Positions 11,966 to 24,631 are shown, counted from the stretch's first letter. The stretch is 64,000 bases of DNA from Mycobacterium colombiense CECT 3035 (GCF_002105755.1 NZ_CP020821.1:2666001-2730000); one strand, 5' to 3'. Notes: a model not told the origin generated them from the letters alone. Made by a program: numbers and translations.

Positions 11966-13041
11966 GCCTGTTGCAGCCGGGACTGCTTGTCAGCGGCGGC
12001 CAGGGCGTCGAACAGGGCATCGAGATCGCCGTCGAGGACCTGGTCGAGGTTGTGCGCCTTGAAGTTGATCCGATGGTCCGCGATCCGGTTCTCCGGGAAG
12101 TTGTAGGTGCGGATGCGTTCGCTGCGGTCCACGGTGCGAATCTGGCTGGCCCGGTCCGCCGAGGCGTCCGCCAGGGCCTGCTCCTCCGCCAGGGCCTGCA
12201 GACGGGCGGCCAGCACCTGCAGCGCGCGGGCCTTGTTCTGCAACTGCGAGCGTTCGTTCTGGCAGGTGACGACGATGCCGGTGGGCAGGTGCGTGATGCG
12301 CACCGCGGAGTCGGTGGTGTTGACGCCCTGGCCGCCCTTCCCCGACGAACGATAGACGTCGATGCGCAGGTCCGACTCGTCGATCTGCACCTCACCGACT
12401 TCTTCGGGTTCGGGATACACGAGCACGCCGGCGGCCGAAGTATGAACGCGGCCTTGCGATTCCGTTACCGGGACGCGTTGCACCCGGTGCACTCCGCCCT
12501 CGAATTTCATCCGCGACCAGACCCCGTCGGCGGTGTCGCCCTTGCTGGCGATGGCCAGCGTCGCATCCTTGTATCCGCCGAGGTCCGAAGTGGTTTCGTC
12601 CAGCACCGTGACGGTCCAGCCGTGCCGCTCGGCGTAGCGGATGTACATCCGCGCCAAGTCGGCGGCGAACAACGCCGATTCTTCGCCGCCCTCACCGGAT
12701 TTCACTTCGAGCACGATGTCGTCGGCGTCGTGTGGGTCGCGCGGCGCCAGCATGTCGGTGAGTTGGGTGTCCAACTCGGCCACCTGGGTTTCCAGATCGG
12801 TCACCTCGGCGGCGAAGGACGCGTCGTCGGCGGCCAGCTCTCGCGCCGTTTCCAGATCGTCGCGCGCGGCCACCAGCTTGCGATAGGTACCTACGATCGG
12901 GGCCAGCCGGGCGAACCGCCGACCGGCCTTGCGGGCCTCGTCGGGGTTGCTGTGCAATTCCGGATCCGCCAGCCGGCGCTCGAGGTCGGCGTGCTCGGCC
13001 AGCAATACATCGATGGTCTGTACCGGCTTGGTCATCGTCAC
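11962..13041 (-). CDS. prfA: Peptide chain release factor 1
   Basis: Recognises UAA/UAG and releases the peptide. The 359-residue protein has the GGQ motif in [20 protein letters not shown] (GGQ at about 236-238) and the stop-codon-reading tripeptide PVT at about 191-193 (PxT, marking RF1 rather than RF2). It is translated in an overlapping pair with prmC. Confidence 0.97.
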   Translation of the reverse strand: MTMTKPVQTIDVLLAEHADLERRLADPELHSNPDEARKAGRRFARLAPIVGTYRKLVAARDDLETARELAADDASFAAEVTDLETQVAELDTQLTDMLAPRDPHDADDIVLEVKSGEGGEESALFAADLARMYIRYAERHGWTVTVLDETTSDLGGYKDATLAIASKGDTADGVWSRMKFEGGVHRVQRVPVTESQGRVHTSAAGVLVYPEPEEVGEVQIDESDLRIDVYRSSGKGGQGVNTTDSAVRITHLPTGIVVTCQNERSQLQNKARALQVLAARLQALAEEQALADASADRASQIRTVDRSERIRTYNFPENRIADHRINFKAHNLDQVLDGDLDALFDALAAADKQSRLQQA

Positions 13042-13082
13042 ACCTCCTGCCCCGCTTCGCCTGTCAGTACGCCAAACGCAAA

Positions 13083-13126
13083 CCGACGCCCGGCCTGTGC
13101 GACGGTGCGCACAGTTCGGGCGTCGG
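13083..13126 (-). terminator. Hairpin terminator after rpmE
   Basis: A near-perfect stem-loop: outer arms CCGACGCCCG / CGGGCGTCGG (10 bp) and inner arms CTGTGC / GCACAG around an 8-base loop. On the minus strand it is followed by GGTTTGCGTTTGG, a modest T-rich run. It lies between the rpmE stop and the prfA start, so it would end the short rpmE transcript. Confidence 0.75.
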
Positions 13127-13134
13127 TAACCGAG

Positions 13135-13365
13135 CTATTTGTCGGCAGCAGCGCCGGCGTTGCGCTTGCCGTACCGCTTCTCGAAGCGGGCCACGCGGCC
13201 ACCGCTGTCGAGAATCTTCTGCTTGCCGGTGTAGAACGGGTGGCACTGCGAGCAGACCTCGACGACGATGTGTCCGCCGTCCTTGGTGCTGCGCGTCTGG
13301 AAGGTGTTGCCACACCCGCAGAGCACCGTGGTCTCCCCGTAGGCGGGGTGAATGTCAGCTTTCAT
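13135..13365 (-). CDS. rpmE: Ribosomal protein L31 (zinc-binding C+ form)
   Basis: A 76-residue large-subunit ribosomal protein. The start is the ATG at 13365 ([20 protein letters not shown]), matching the family. Four cysteines, two in LCGCGNT and two in [11 protein letters not shown], mark the zinc-binding C+ version that mycobacteria exchange for the C- paralogue when zinc is scarce. It is flanked by its own promoter and terminator. Confidence 0.97.
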   Translation of the reverse strand: MKADIHPAYGETTVLCGCGNTFQTRSTKDGGHIVVEVCSQCHPFYTGKQKILDSGGRVARFEKRYGKRNAGAAADK

Positions 13366-13449
13366 GATGTCCTCTTCGATCGTTTGCCGCCCGCCCCCGT
13401 CCAAAATCGGACGGCCGGGCGTGAACTCCGAACCTCAGGCGATTGTCGG

Positions 13450-13478
13450 ATAATCGAGCCCCGATTATGCCAGGTCAA
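13450..13478 (-). promoter_or_regulatory. Promoter of rpmE with inverted repeat over the -10
   Basis: On the minus strand a -35 element TTGACC (13478-13473) is separated by 17 bases from a -10 element GATTAT (13455-13450). A perfect inverted repeat, ATAATCG-5-CGATTAT (13450-13468), covers the -10 and part of the spacer. The repeat could be an operator, but no known regulator box was matched. A further stem (CCGTCC / GGACGG, about 13397-13414) lies in the leader. Confidence 0.65.
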
Positions 13479-13521
13479 CCACCATCATCCCAAACAGCGA
13501 GCTGCGCCCGCGCATTCCCGG

Positions 13522-15375
13522 CTAGTCGTTGTCCATCGCCCCGGGTGTCGTCTTGGACACCTGGACCAGGAACTCGTAGTTGTTCTTCGTCTTGCGCAGC
13601 TGCGACATCAGCAGGTCGATGGCCTGATGCGAGTCCAGCCCCGACAGCACGCGGCGCAGCTTGTGCACGATGCCGAACTCGTCCGGCGAGAGCAGCAGCT
13701 CGTCCTTGCGGGTACCCGACGGGTTCACGTCGACCGCGGGGAAGACGCGCCGCTCGGAGATCTTGCGATCCAGCTTGAGCTCGGCGTTACCGGTGCCCTT
13801 GAATTCCTCGAAGATCACCGTGTCACCGGTGGACCCCGTCTCGACCATCGCGGTGGCGATGATGGTCAGCGACCCGCCTTCCTCGATGTTGCGGGCGGCC
13901 CCGAGGAACCGCTTGGGCGGGTACAGCGCGGTGGAGTCGACACCACCGGACAGGATCCGGCCCGACGCGGGCGACGCGTTGTTGTAGGCGCGCCCGAGGC
14001 GGGTGATCGAGTCCAGCAGCACGACGACGTCCTTGCCCTGCTCAACCAGCCGCTTGGCCCGCTCGATCGCCAGTTCGGCGACCGAGGTGTGGTCTGACGG
14101 CGGCCGGTCGAAGGTCGAGGCGATGACCTCACCCTTGACCGAGCGGGTCATGTCGGTGACCTCCTCGGGGCGCTCGTCGACGAGCACGACCATGAGATGG
14201 CATTCCGGATTGTTCCTGGTGATCGCGTTGGCGATGTCTTGCAGGATGGTCGTCTTACCGGCCTTGGGCGGCGACACGATCAGCGCGCGCTGGCCCTTAC
14301 CGATCGGCATGATCAGGTCGATGACCCGGGTGGTCAGCCGGTCACTGGTGGTTTCCAGGCGAAGGCGCTGGTTGGGGTACAGCGGCGTCAGCTTGGAGAA
14401 ATCGGGGCGCTTCTTGGCGTCCTCGACCGAGCCGCCGTTGACGCTGTCCAGGCGCACCAAGGGGTTGAACTTCTGCCGCTGGTTGGGCTGTTCGCCTTCC
14501 TTGGGCACCCGAACCGCGCCGGTGACCGCGTCACCGCGGCGCAGGCCGTTCTTGCGCACCATGTTCATCGACACGTAGACGTCGTGCGGGCCGGCCAGGT
14601 AGCCGGAGGTGCGCACGAAGGCATAATTGTCGAGGACGTCAAGAATGCCGGCTACAGGCTGAACGACGTCGTCCTCGCGCAGCTCGGTATCGCCACCCTC
14701 ACCGGAGCGCTCGCCCCGGCGGCGGCGGTCGCGGAAGCGGCGTCCCCGCCGGCCCTGACGGCCCTCGCCGTCGTCGTCCTGCTGGTTCGAGCCGCCGCGG
14801 TTCTGCTGGCCACCGGAGTTCTGCTCCTGGTCGCCGCCGCCGTCTTGGCCGCGGTCGTCATTCTGGTTGTCTTGCTTGGCCTTCTCGCGGCGGTCGGACT
14901 CACCGGGAGCGGCGCCCTCACGGCTGCCCGAGCTCTCGCGGTCGGCCTCGTCGTTGCCGCGTGCGGAGGATCCCGCTTCGCGGGAAGCGCCGCGTCGCTC
15001 GCGGCGGGGCGCCTCGGTCGTACCGTTCTGGTCGCCCTTGGCCGCCGGCGCGTCGGCGCTGTTGGTATCGGTCTTGTCGTCGTCTTTGTTGTCCGGCTTG
15101 CCGCTGTCCTCAGCGGGCTTGGTGCCATTGGCGGGAGCGCCGTTGGCCTGCCCCCGGACCTCCTTGATCGCGGCGATCAGTTCGTTCTTACGCATACCCG
15201 ACGTCCCTTTGACGCCAACTTGATTGGCCAGCGCGCGCAGCTCGGGCAGCACCATCGTGGACAGTGATCCAGCCGAGACGTTGGGTTTCGCGTCTGGAGT
15301 GTCTGTGGTCACGGCGTTCGAGAGTTGATTGGCGTCAGTGTTTTCGCCAGCCGTGAACAGGTCCGTATCAGTCAC
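13522..15375 (-). CDS. rho: Transcription termination factor Rho
   Basis: Hexameric RNA helicase ending untranslated transcripts. Its 617 residues are much longer than E. coli Rho (419). An N-terminal SAP-like segment (MVLPELRALANQVGVKGTSG) is followed by a long low-complexity insert (about residues 75-225) rich in Asp, Gln, Gly and Arg with RRGRRFRDRRRRGERSG. Next come the cold-shock RNA-binding domain (AGILDVLDNYAFVRTSGYL), the P-loop SPPKAGKTTILQDIANAI and the Q-loop/R-loop region LDSITRLGRAYNNASPASGR. Such inserts are normal for high-GC actinobacterial Rho and are reported to add RNA affinity. The start is GTG at 15375 with GAAAGGA upstream. Confidence 0.97.
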   Translation of the reverse strand: MTDTDLFTAGENTDANQLSNAVTTDTPDAKPNVSAGSLSTMVLPELRALANQVGVKGTSGMRKNELIAAIKEVRGQANGAPANGTKPAEDSGKPDNKDDDKTDTNSADAPAAKGDQNGTTEAPRRERRGASREAGSSARGNDEADRESSGSREGAAPGESDRREKAKQDNQNDDRGQDGGGDQEQNSGGQQNRGGSNQQDDDGEGRQGRRGRRFRDRRRRGERSGEGGDTELREDDVVQPVAGILDVLDNYAFVRTSGYLAGPHDVYVSMNMVRKNGLRRGDAVTGAVRVPKEGEQPNQRQKFNPLVRLDSVNGGSVEDAKKRPDFSKLTPLYPNQRLRLETTSDRLTTRVIDLIMPIGKGQRALIVSPPKAGKTTILQDIANAITRNNPECHLMVVLVDERPEEVTDMTRSVKGEVIASTFDRPPSDHTSVAELAIERAKRLVEQGKDVVVLLDSITRLGRAYNNASPASGRILSGGVDSTALYPPKRFLGAARNIEEGGSLTIIATAMVETGSTGDTVIFEEFKGTGNAELKLDRKISERRVFPAVDVNPSGTRKDELLLSPDEFGIVHKLRRVLSGLDSHQAIDLLMSQLRKTKNNYEFLVQVSKTTPGAMDND

Positions 15376-15588
15376 GGATTTCCTTTCTTTCCCCCGCTGA
15401 TCAGGTCATACGGGGGGTTCGTTGCATTCAGGCAAATTGCCGAGTGCGCCCAATCATCGACATTGCAACGGTGATCGCCTGGATCGGCGGAGTAAACGGC
15501 GAACCTCGTCCACAAGAAGAATTGGTGTGTCCTAGCGGCAAGGCAGTATGGATGCAGATGCAGATGCTGCGATTGCTGGACGCGTCCG

Positions 15589-15617
15589 AGGATAGCCCCC
15601 ATCCTTGCCGGAAGCAA
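15589..15617 (-). promoter_or_regulatory. Putative rho promoter
   Basis: In the 267-base gap between thrB and rho, the minus strand shows TTGCTT (15617-15612), 17 bases, then TATCCT (15594-15589). This would give a leader of about 200 bases, as expected for autoregulated rho mRNAs. Only sequence resemblance supports it. Confidence 0.45.
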
Positions 15618-15642
15618 GCAAACCCTCCGGCCAGGCTGTGGA

Positions 15643-17766
<2,124 letters not shown>

Positions 17767-17770
<4 letters not shown>

Positions 17771-19089
17771 AGGGTGGTCCCTTCCAGTCGCAGCACGCTG
17801 GTGACGCTCTGCACGACATCCAAATCGGCCAGCGCGTCCACGGTTTCGGATAGTGCGGCGTCCGTCGCGCTGTGGGTCACGACGACGATGCGGGCCCCGA
17901 CCCGTCGGCCGCCTTCGTCCGCGACGCCTTCCTGGCGGACCTCCGCGATGCTGACCTCGCGCTTGGCGAACTCGGCCGCCACCGAGGACAGCACCCCCGG
18001 CTTGTCGGCGACGTTCATGCTGACGTAGTAACGGGTGGAGATGAAACCCATTGGCGCAATGGGTAGTTGGGCATACTTCGATTCCTTCGGGCCGCGGCTG
18101 CCCAGCACCCGGTTGCGCGCGGCCATCACCATGTCACCGGCCACCGCGGAGGCGGTCGGGGCGCCGCCGGCGCCCTGACCGTAGAACATCAGCCGGCCGG
18201 ACGCCTTGGCCTCCACCACCACCGCGTTGAAGGCGCCGTTGACCGTGGCCAGCGGGTGTGACAGCGGCACGAGTGCCGGATAGACGCGCGCCGAAACTCG
18301 TTCCTGGCCATCGGCGGTGATGCGCTCGCAGATGGACAGCAGCTTGATGGTGCAGCCCAGGGCCCGGGCCGATTCGAAGTCGGCCGGGGTCACTTTGGTG
18401 ATGCCCTCGCGGTAGACGTCGTCGGCGGTCACCCGGGTGTGAAAGGCGATGGACGCCAGGATCGCTGCCTTGGCCGCGGCGTCGTAGCCCTCGACATCGG
18501 CGGTGGGGTCGGCCTCGGCATAACCCAGCGCGCCGGCTTCGGCCAGCGCGGTGTCGTAGTCGGCCCCGGTACTGTCCATCGCGGACAGGATGTAGTTGGT
18601 GGTGCCGTTGACGATCCCGGCAACCCGCAACACCGTGTCGCCCGCCAGCGACTGGGTCAGCGGGCGGATCACCGGAATGGCGCCCGCGACGGCCGCCTCG
18701 AAATACAGGTCGACATGGGCACTTTCGGCGGCCTGCGCCAGCTCGCCGGTGGAGGTGGCCAACAGTGCCTTGTTCGCCGTGACGACGGATTTGCCGTGCT
18801 CGAGGGCGCACAGGATGGCCTTGCGGGAGGGTTCCACCGGCCCCATCAGCTCCACGACGATGTCGACGTCGTCGCGGGCGGCGAGCGCCTCGATGTCGTC
18901 GGTGAGCAACTCGACGGGGACACCGCGATCCGCCGCGACGCGGCGCACTCCGACGCCGCGCAACACCACGGGTGCGCCGACACGAGCGGCGAGGTCGTCA
19001 GCGCTGTCCTCGATGATTCGCACAACTTCGCTGCCGACGTTGCCCAACCCGAGTACCGCTACACCGACCGGCTTTTCGTCACGGGGCAC
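17767..19089 (-). CDS. hom: Homoserine dehydrogenase
   Basis: NAD(P)H-dependent reduction of aspartate semialdehyde to homoserine (named thrA in M. tuberculosis). A GTG start gives 440 residues. The N-terminal Rossmann motif is [16 protein letters not shown]; catalytic-domain motifs are [11 protein letters not shown] and [20 protein letters not shown]. The C-terminal ACT domain (about 355-435, starting [20 protein letters not shown]) is the likely site of threonine feedback control. Only 3 bases separate it from lysA. Confidence 0.97.
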
Positions 19090-19092
19090 AGT

Positions 19093-20511
19093 TCACCTCA
19101 CTTCCAGACTCAATAGATCGTCGACCGTCTCCCGGCGCAGGACCAGACGAGCGCGTCCGTCGCGCACCGCGACGACGGCGGGGCGACAGATCATGTTGTA
19201 ACGGCTTGACAAGGAATAACAGTAGGCTCCGGTGGCGGCGATCCCGATCAGGTCGCCCGGCCGCAGGTCTCCCGGCACCCAGGTGTCGCGCACCACGATA
19301 TCGCCGCTCTCGCAATGCTTTCCGACGACACGGGCCAGCTCGGCGGGCGCATCGCTGAGCCGCGAAACCAGCCGGGCGTCGTACTGGGCGTCATAGAGGG
19401 CGGTGCGGATGTTGTCGCTCATGCCGCCGTCGACGCTGACGTAGCGCCGGTGCGCGGTGGCGCTCACGTCGACGTCCTTGACGGTGCCCACCTCGTAGAG
19501 CGTGATGGTGCCGGGCCCGGCGATGGCCCGCCCCGGCTCGACCACCAGCCGCGGGGTCGGCAGCCCGACGGCCGCCGATTCGTTGCGCACGATCTCGCTC
19601 AGCTTGGCGGCCAGTTCGCCCATCGGCGGCGGATCGTCGGCGGCGAGATACGAGATGCCCAGTCCGCCACCCAGATCCACGGTGGAGATCTGCGCGGTCT
19701 TCTCGACGCCGAACTGTTCGACGGCCTGGTGCAGCAGCCCGATGACCCGGCGCGCGGCGATCTCGAAACCGGCGACATCGAAGATCTGCGAACCGATGTG
19801 ACTGTGCAGGCCCACCAGTCGCAGGTGCCGGGTCTCGAACACCTTCCCGACCGCGTCCAGCGCCGCGCCGCTGGCCAACGACAACCCGAACTTCTGGTCC
19901 TCGTGCGCGGTGGAGATGAACTCGTGGGTGTGCGCCTCGACACCGACGGTGAGGCGGACGAAGACATCCTGGACGATGCCCGCCTCGCCCGCGATGGCGT
20001 CGAGGCGCTCGATCTCGACCAGCGAGTCCAACACGACATGGCCGACACCGGCTTTGACCGCGGCGGTCAGTTCGGCGACCGATTTGTTGTTGCCGTGGAA
20101 GGTAATCCGCTCGGGCGGGAAGTTCGCGTGCAGCGCGACGGCCAACTCGCCGCCGGTGCACACGTCGAGGGACAGGCCTTCTTCGTCGATCCAGCGCGCA
20201 ATCTCGCTGCACAGGAACGCCTTCGCGGCATAGTGCACGTTCTTGCCGCCGCCGAAGGCCGACGCGATCTCACGGCAGCGGGACCGGAAGTCGTCCTCGT
20301 CGATGACGAACAGGGGCGTCCCATACTCCTGGGCCAGGTCGGTCACCGCGACGCCCGCGATGCTGGCGACCCCGGCTTCATCGCGAGCGACGTTGCGCGG
20401 CCACACATTCGGGGCCAGCAGCAGCAATTCCTCGGGGGATTGCGGCCGCAGCGGGCTTTCGGCGTGACGGGTCTCTTCGGCGTGCCGAGGACCGGCGGGG
20501 TGAACGTTCAC
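19093..20511 (-). CDS. lysA: Diaminopimelate decarboxylase
   Basis: PLP enzyme making lysine from meso-diaminopimelate. The start is set at the GTG at 20511, which overlaps the argS stop (ATGTGA) and has GGAG five bases upstream. This gives 472 residues, compared with 447 in M. tuberculosis LysA, so an internal start cannot be excluded. Key residues include the PLP lysine in [11 protein letters not shown] (about K97), [26 protein letters not shown] and CESGD. Confidence 0.95.
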   Translation of the reverse strand: MNVHPAGPRHAEETRHAESPLRPQSPEELLLLAPNVWPRNVARDEAGVASIAGVAVTDLAQEYGTPLFVIDEDDFRSRCREIASAFGGGKNVHYAAKAFLCSEIARWIDEEGLSLDVCTGGELAVALHANFPPERITFHGNNKSVAELTAAVKAGVGHVVLDSLVEIERLDAIAGEAGIVQDVFVRLTVGVEAHTHEFISTAHEDQKFGLSLASGAALDAVGKVFETRHLRLVGLHSHIGSQIFDVAGFEIAARRVIGLLHQAVEQFGVEKTAQISTVDLGGGLGISYLAADDPPPMGELAAKLSEIVRNESAAVGLPTPRLVVEPGRAIAGPGTITLYEVGTVKDVDVSATAHRRYVSVDGGMSDNIRTALYDAQYDARLVSRLSDAPAELARVVGKHCESGDIVVRDTWVPGDLRPGDLIGIAATGAYCYSLSSRYNMICRPAVVAVRDGRARLVLRRETVDDLLSLEVR

Positions 20512-22160
20512 ATTCGCTCCGGAGCAGTCACGCCCAGTATCGCCAGGCCGTTGGCGATCACCTGGCGGGTCGCCTGGCACAGCGCCAGGCGCGCGGTGTG
20601 CAGGTCGGTCGGTTGCTCGTCGCCCTGCGGCAACACCCGGCACGCGTCGTAGAACCGGTGGTAGTCGCCGGCGAGGTCTTCCAGGTACCGGCAGACCCGG
20701 TGGGGTTCACGCAGCGTCGCCGCCGTGTCCAGCACCCGCGGGAATTCGCCGAGGGTGCGCAGCAGCGTCCCCTCCTTGTCGTGGCTTAGCAGCTCGAGGT
20801 GCCCAGTGTCGGGGATCAGGCCCAACTCGGCGGCGTTGCGGGCCAGCGCCGAGAGCCGGGCGTGCGCGTATTGCACGTAGTAGACCGGGTTTTCGTTCGA
20901 GGCGGAGGACCACAGCGCGAGATCGATGTCGATGGGGGTGTCCACCGAGGAGCGGATCAGGCTGTAACGGGCGGCGTCCACGCCGATGGCCTCGACGAGG
21001 TCGTCCAGCGTGATCACCGTTCCGGCCCGCTTGCTCATCCGGACCGGCTGGCCGTCGCGAACCAGGTTGACCATCTGCCCGATGAGCACCTCGACGGTGG
21101 CCGGGTCGTCGCCGAACGCCGCCGCCACGGCCTTGAGCCGCGCGATGTAGCCGTGGTGGTCGGCCCCCAACATGTAGATGGCCAGGTCGAAGCCGCGCTG
21201 CCGCTTGTCCAGGTAGTACGCGATGTCACCGGCGATGTAGGCCGGCTTGCCGTCGCTCTTGATGACGACGCGGTCCTTATCGTCGCCAAAAGCGCTGGTG
21301 CGCAACCACGTTGCGCCGTCCTTCTCGTAGATGTTGCCCGTCTCGCGCAGCCTGCCGATGGCTTCCTCGACCAGGCCCTTGGTGTGCATCGAGTCTTCGT
21401 GGGTGTAGACGTCGAAATCGGTGCCGAACTCGTGCAAAGACTCCTTGATGTGGGTGAACATCAGGTCGACGCCGATTGCGCGGAAGGTCTCGAGCATGTC
21501 GGCCTCGGGCAGGCTCAGCGCGTCGGGGGCCTTCTGCAACACCTGAGCGGCGATGTCGTTGATGTAGGCGCCGGCGTAGCCGTCCTCCGGGGTGGGCTCG
21601 CCCTTGGCCGCGGCGACCAGTGAGCTGGCGAACCGATCGATCTGGGCGCCGTGGTCGTTGAAGTAGTATTCGCGCACCACAGTGGCGCCCTGGGTGGACA
21701 GCAGCCGCCCGAGCGCGTCGCCGACGGCGGCCCAGCGGGTGCCGCCGATGTGGATCGGTCCGGTCGGGTTGGCCGATACGAATTCCAGGTTGATGTTGCA
21801 GCCCGCCAGGGCGTCGGAGTGTCCGAAGCGGTCGCCGGCGTTGATAACGTTGTTGACGACCACGGCTTGCGCCGACGCCTCGAGGCGCAGGTTGATGAAG
21901 CCGGGCCCCGCCACCTCCGCGGACGCGATGCCGTCGGCCTGAGCGAGCGCCTCGGCGAGCCATCCGGCCAGCTCACGCGGGTTGGCGCCGACCTTCTTGC
22001 CCAGCTGCAGCGCCAGGTTGCTGGCGTAATCGCCGTGCTCGGGATTGCGCGGGCGCTCCACGATGACCGTCTGCGGCAGCGCGGCAGCATCCAGCCCGCG
22101 CTCGGCCAACACCGCGGCAGCGGTGGTCTTGAGCAGCTCAGCCAGGTCAGCGGGGGTCAC
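20508..22160 (-). CDS. argS: Arginyl-tRNA synthetase
   Basis: Class I synthetase of 550 residues, the same length as M. tuberculosis ArgS. The start is the GTG at 22160 ([20 protein letters not shown]); the frame is open further upstream but without homology. Motifs seen are [18 protein letters not shown], the HIGH variant HIGG in [20 protein letters not shown], and a KMSK-like [15 protein letters not shown]. It is the first gene of the argS-lysA-hom-thrC chain. A tRNA-Arg gene lies divergently just upstream. Confidence 0.97.
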   Translation of the reverse strand: MTPADLAELLKTTAAAVLAERGLDAAALPQTVIVERPRNPEHGDYASNLALQLGKKVGANPRELAGWLAEALAQADGIASAEVAGPGFINLRLEASAQAVVVNNVINAGDRFGHSDALAGCNINLEFVSANPTGPIHIGGTRWAAVGDALGRLLSTQGATVVREYYFNDHGAQIDRFASSLVAAAKGEPTPEDGYAGAYINDIAAQVLQKAPDALSLPEADMLETFRAIGVDLMFTHIKESLHEFGTDFDVYTHEDSMHTKGLVEEAIGRLRETGNIYEKDGATWLRTSAFGDDKDRVVIKSDGKPAYIAGDIAYYLDKRQRGFDLAIYMLGADHHGYIARLKAVAAAFGDDPATVEVLIGQMVNLVRDGQPVRMSKRAGTVITLDDLVEAIGVDAARYSLIRSSVDTPIDIDLALWSSASNENPVYYVQYAHARLSALARNAAELGLIPDTGHLELLSHDKEGTLLRTLGEFPRVLDTAATLREPHRVCRYLEDLAGDYHRFYDACRVLPQGDEQPTDLHTARLALCQATRQVIANGLAILGVTAPERM

Positions 22161-22287
22161 GAGCGTCCATCCTATTGGCTGGGGTGCCCGCGCCCCGAAT
22201 CCATTGCGGTGACGGGGCGGCCGCCGCGATGCGTTAGTCTGTCCGTGCTTGTTCGAAAGCCCCACGGCGCAACAGGTAAGTCGGTGC

Positions 22288-22363
22288 GCCCCCGTAGCTC
22301 AGGGGATAGAGCGTCTGCCTCCGGAGCAGAAGGCCGCAGGTTCGAATCCTGCCGGGGGCACCA
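22288..22363 (+). tRNA. tRNA-Arg (anticodon CCG)
   Basis: 76 bases including an encoded CCA end. The acceptor stem GCCCCCG pairs with CGGGGGC. The D-arm is GCTCAGGGGATAGAGC, the anticodon arm TCTGC-CTCCGGA-GCAGA with CCG at 34-36, and the T-arm has GGTTCGAATCC. It reads CGG codons. It is divergent from argS, whose enzyme charges it. Confidence 0.97.
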
Positions 22364-22504
22364 GCATTCACGCAGTTCAGAGACATTTTCCTGGCGATCG
22401 TCGGCCACCGCGACGATGACATGCCGACTGCTCGCAGCAGGCCGTAGACGGCTGCCGCAGGCACGCCGTATTCGTGCTTGCGAGAGTGAACGGGCGATTG
22501 CGCG

Positions 22505-22705
22505 CTAGTTGTGCGCGTGCGCCGGTTCGGTCAGGTCGACGACCTTCGCGGCGGGAGCACTCGTCTTGACCGACTCAATGCCCTTGTAGGCACTTTCCTT
22601 CATCTCATAGCCCTGGCTTTGGGCGACGATCTCGCCGTTGGCCGCCTTGAGGTGGAACCGAAACTTGCCGGCTTTGTCCTTGCTGATCTCGAACTTGGCT
22701 GCCAT
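22505..22705 (-). CDS. DUF1508 (YegP-like) small protein
   Basis: A 66-residue single-domain protein. The sequence KFEISKDKAGKFRFHLKAAN followed by GEIVAQSQGY and SAYKGIESVK matches the DUF1508 repeat, found duplicated in E. coli YegP and single here. Its function is unknown. The short His/Ala tail (EPAHAHN) is not part of the domain. The 141 bases between it and the tRNA show no other gene. Confidence 0.85.
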   Translation of the reverse strand: MAAKFEISKDKAGKFRFHLKAANGEIVAQSQGYEMKESAYKGIESVKTSAPAAKVVDLTEPAHAHN

Positions 22706-22783
22706 TGCAGTTCTCCTTGTTCGCTTCTCCGAACAGCAAGAACGCTACGCCGCGCGAGGGCGCCCGAGAAGGGACTGCTCACC

Positions 22784-23284
22784 TCAGGTGCGTGCCAGCA
22801 CGAACGCCTCGATGTGTCGATCTTTCGCCCGCACTTCGTACTTCCGCCAGCCGGGATACAGGGCGACGCCTTTGGCCCAGAGCTCGTCGCGCTCGTCTGG
22901 CGTTGCGAGCCGCGCGGTGGCATTCCAGGTGTCGCGGCCGATGGTGACCGTCGCTTCCGGGTTGGCCTTGAGGTTGTGGTACCAGGCCGGATGCTTGGTG
23001 CCGCCGAAATTGGACGCGATCAGGCCCAGGCCGTCCGGGTGCGGAATGCCGTACACGGCGACGGTGCGGCGTGCGCCGGATTTGGCGCCGGTGGTGGTGA
23101 GCATGACGGCGGGAATCCCGGTCACCAGCCCGGCGAAGCTGCTCCTGCCGCCCGTGGCCTTGGTGATCAGGCGGTCGAGGTGATGGGCGGTCGGCCGAAG
23201 AAGCGCCACACCGACGGTCGTGGACCCGAAGCGCCGCATCGCCCGGTGAAAAGCATTCGCATCGTCGAACGACTGCTCGGGCAT
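22784..23284 (-). CDS. Deazaflavin (F420)-dependent nitroreductase-family protein
   Basis: A 166-residue split-barrel protein of the DUF385/Ddn family, which binds F420 in mycobacteria. The start is ATG 23284 (PEQSFDDANAFHRAMRRFGS). Diagnostic segments are VMLTTTGAKSGARRTVAVYG, then LIASNFGGTKHPAWYHNLKANPEA split around the conserved HPAWYHN, and the C-terminal LYPGWRKYEVRAKDR. Substrate unknown. It stands alone, divergent from the secreted gene at 23371. Confidence 0.9.
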   Translation of the reverse strand: MPEQSFDDANAFHRAMRRFGSTTVGVALLRPTAHHLDRLITKATGGRSSFAGLVTGIPAVMLTTTGAKSGARRTVAVYGIPHPDGLGLIASNFGGTKHPAWYHNLKANPEATVTIGRDTWNATARLATPDERDELWAKGVALYPGWRKYEVRAKDRHIEAFVLART

Positions 23285-23370
23285 GGTGTCATTCTGGTCC
23301 GCTCGCCCGCGCCGGACAAGCAATTGAAAAACCCGCCCCACGGGTCACAAACAGCATTAAGCTGCTGGTC

Positions 23371-24063
23371 GTGCGCGTGAAGGGGTTCGCCAAGGGCGGC
23401 GGACGATGGCTGGCGATCGCGGCGTCGCTCGTCGTCTCCGCGGCCATGATCCACGCGCAGGGCACCAAGACACGGTGCTGCGTCGAGACGCCCGCGGCGG
23501 CTCCCAGCACCAGCGCCAGCGCGACCGCCGCGCCGCCGCCCGCCAGCGCGCCGCGCACGGCCACTCCGGCCGAGATCGAGTCGTTGACGAGGTTGGCACC
23601 GCCCGCCCCGTCCGCCGGCCAGCAATTCCAGCTCGCACTGCCGCACAGCGTGGGATCCGAGGAGCGGTTGCAGGTCAAGACCATCTGGGCGGCCCGCGTC
23701 ATCACCGTGCTCTTCCCCCAGATCAAGACCATCTACGGGTACCGCGAGGACCCGCTGCCGTGGCATCCCAACGGGCTGGCGATCGACGTGATGATCCCGA
23801 ACTACCACTCCCCCGAAGGCATCGAGCTCGGCAACCAGATCGCCGGCTACGCCTTGGCGAACGCGAAGCGATGGGGCATCAATCACGTCATCTGGCGGCA
23901 GAAGATCTACCCGGGCGTCGGTGGCGGCAACTGGATGGCGGACCTGGGCTCAGAGACCGCCGACCATTACGACCATGTGCACATCGCCACCGGCGGGGGT
24001 GGCTACCCGACCGGGCACGAAACCTATTACATCGCCTCGATGACCGCCGCACCGCCGGACTGA
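23371..24063 (+). CDS. Secreted protein with D-Ala-D-Ala-peptidase-like C-terminal domain
   Basis: A 230-residue protein starting at GTG. An N-terminal hydrophobic signal segment (WLAIAASLVVSAAMIHA) is followed by a Ser/Ala/Pro-rich linker to about residue 70. The C-terminal domain has RVITVLFPQIKTIYGYRED, then WHPNGLAIDVMIPN and DHYDHVHIATGGG. The H-x6-D and DHVHI pattern resembles zinc-binding M15/ARB-07466-like domains. A cell-wall hydrolase or binding role is therefore plausible but not shown. Confidence 0.75.
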   Translation: MRVKGFAKGGGRWLAIAASLVVSAAMIHAQGTKTRCCVETPAAAPSTSASATAAPPPASAPRTATPAEIESLTRLAPPAPSAGQQFQLALPHSVGSEERLQVKTIWAARVITVLFPQIKTIYGYREDPLPWHPNGLAIDVMIPNYHSPEGIELGNQIAGYALANAKRWGINHVIWRQKIYPGVGGGNWMADLGSETADHYDHVHIATGGGGYPTGHETYYIASMTAAPPD

Positions 24064-24319
24064 TCCGTAAGTCATTACCCGGCAACAGGATTGGGCACCG
24101 CCCCCAGACGCATCACGGGCGAGGCCGGCGGGTCGGCGCGTCCGATCGGCCCACGCCACCGCCTTCCGGTGTGGTTGCCACGGTAATTGCCGTTGATTGC
24201 TGACGCAGGACATAGTTGCCCACTGACGGTTTGCCAGCTTTTGCTGTTCGCCGCGCAATCCCGCACCGCGCGCCGCATAATGAGCCCGTTGTCCCCATCA
24301 CCGAGAGAAGGAGCCGAGC

Positions 24320-24631
24320 GTGAAGGCTGTTTGCGGGTTGCGCATGTTATGTATTCCGGCCGTGGTTGCTGCCGCGTTAACGGTAGGTAGCGGGGTAGCC
24401 GCCGCCGACGACGACGGCTACCTGGGTCAACTGAAGAAGATCGGCGTGGTGTGGCAGCCGGGCGGCGAAGGCACGCTGATCTCGCTGGGCCACGCCATCT
24501 GCTCGGATCGCGCCGCGGGCAAGACTCCGGACGAGTTGGCCACCGATGTTCACTCCGGATTGAGCAGTTCGTTCAACTACGGGGACGCGACGGCGATCGT
24601 CAGCGCGGCGGAATCGAACTACTGCCCCTAA
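24320..24631 (+). CDS. Secreted DUF732 protein
   Basis: A 103-residue exported protein starting at GTG, with GAGAAGGAG as ribosome binding site. The signal peptide runs to about residue 29 (VVAAALTVGSGVAAADDDGY). The mature part has the DUF732 layout: an LGQLKKIGV segment, GHAICSDRAAGKTPDELATD and a C-terminal AESNYCP, with the two cysteines likely disulfide-bonded. Function unknown; it resembles Rv1291c, which lies next to argS in M. tuberculosis. The 256 bases before it show no gene. Confidence 0.88.
   Translation: MKAVCGLRMLCIPAVVAAALTVGSGVAAADDDGYLGQLKKIGVVWQPGGEGTLISLGHAICSDRAAGKTPDELATDVHSGLSSSFNYGDATAIVSAAESNYCP

Noticed and set aside
19093..20643. LysA starting at 20643 inside argS
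   Set aside because: Would overlap argS by 136 bases; the GTG at 20511 has a ribosome site and overlaps only the argS stop.
22288..22363. tRNA-Arg as an active attachment site with a duplicated 3' end
   Set aside because: No second copy of the tRNA 3' end was seen in the window and no integrase gene is present.
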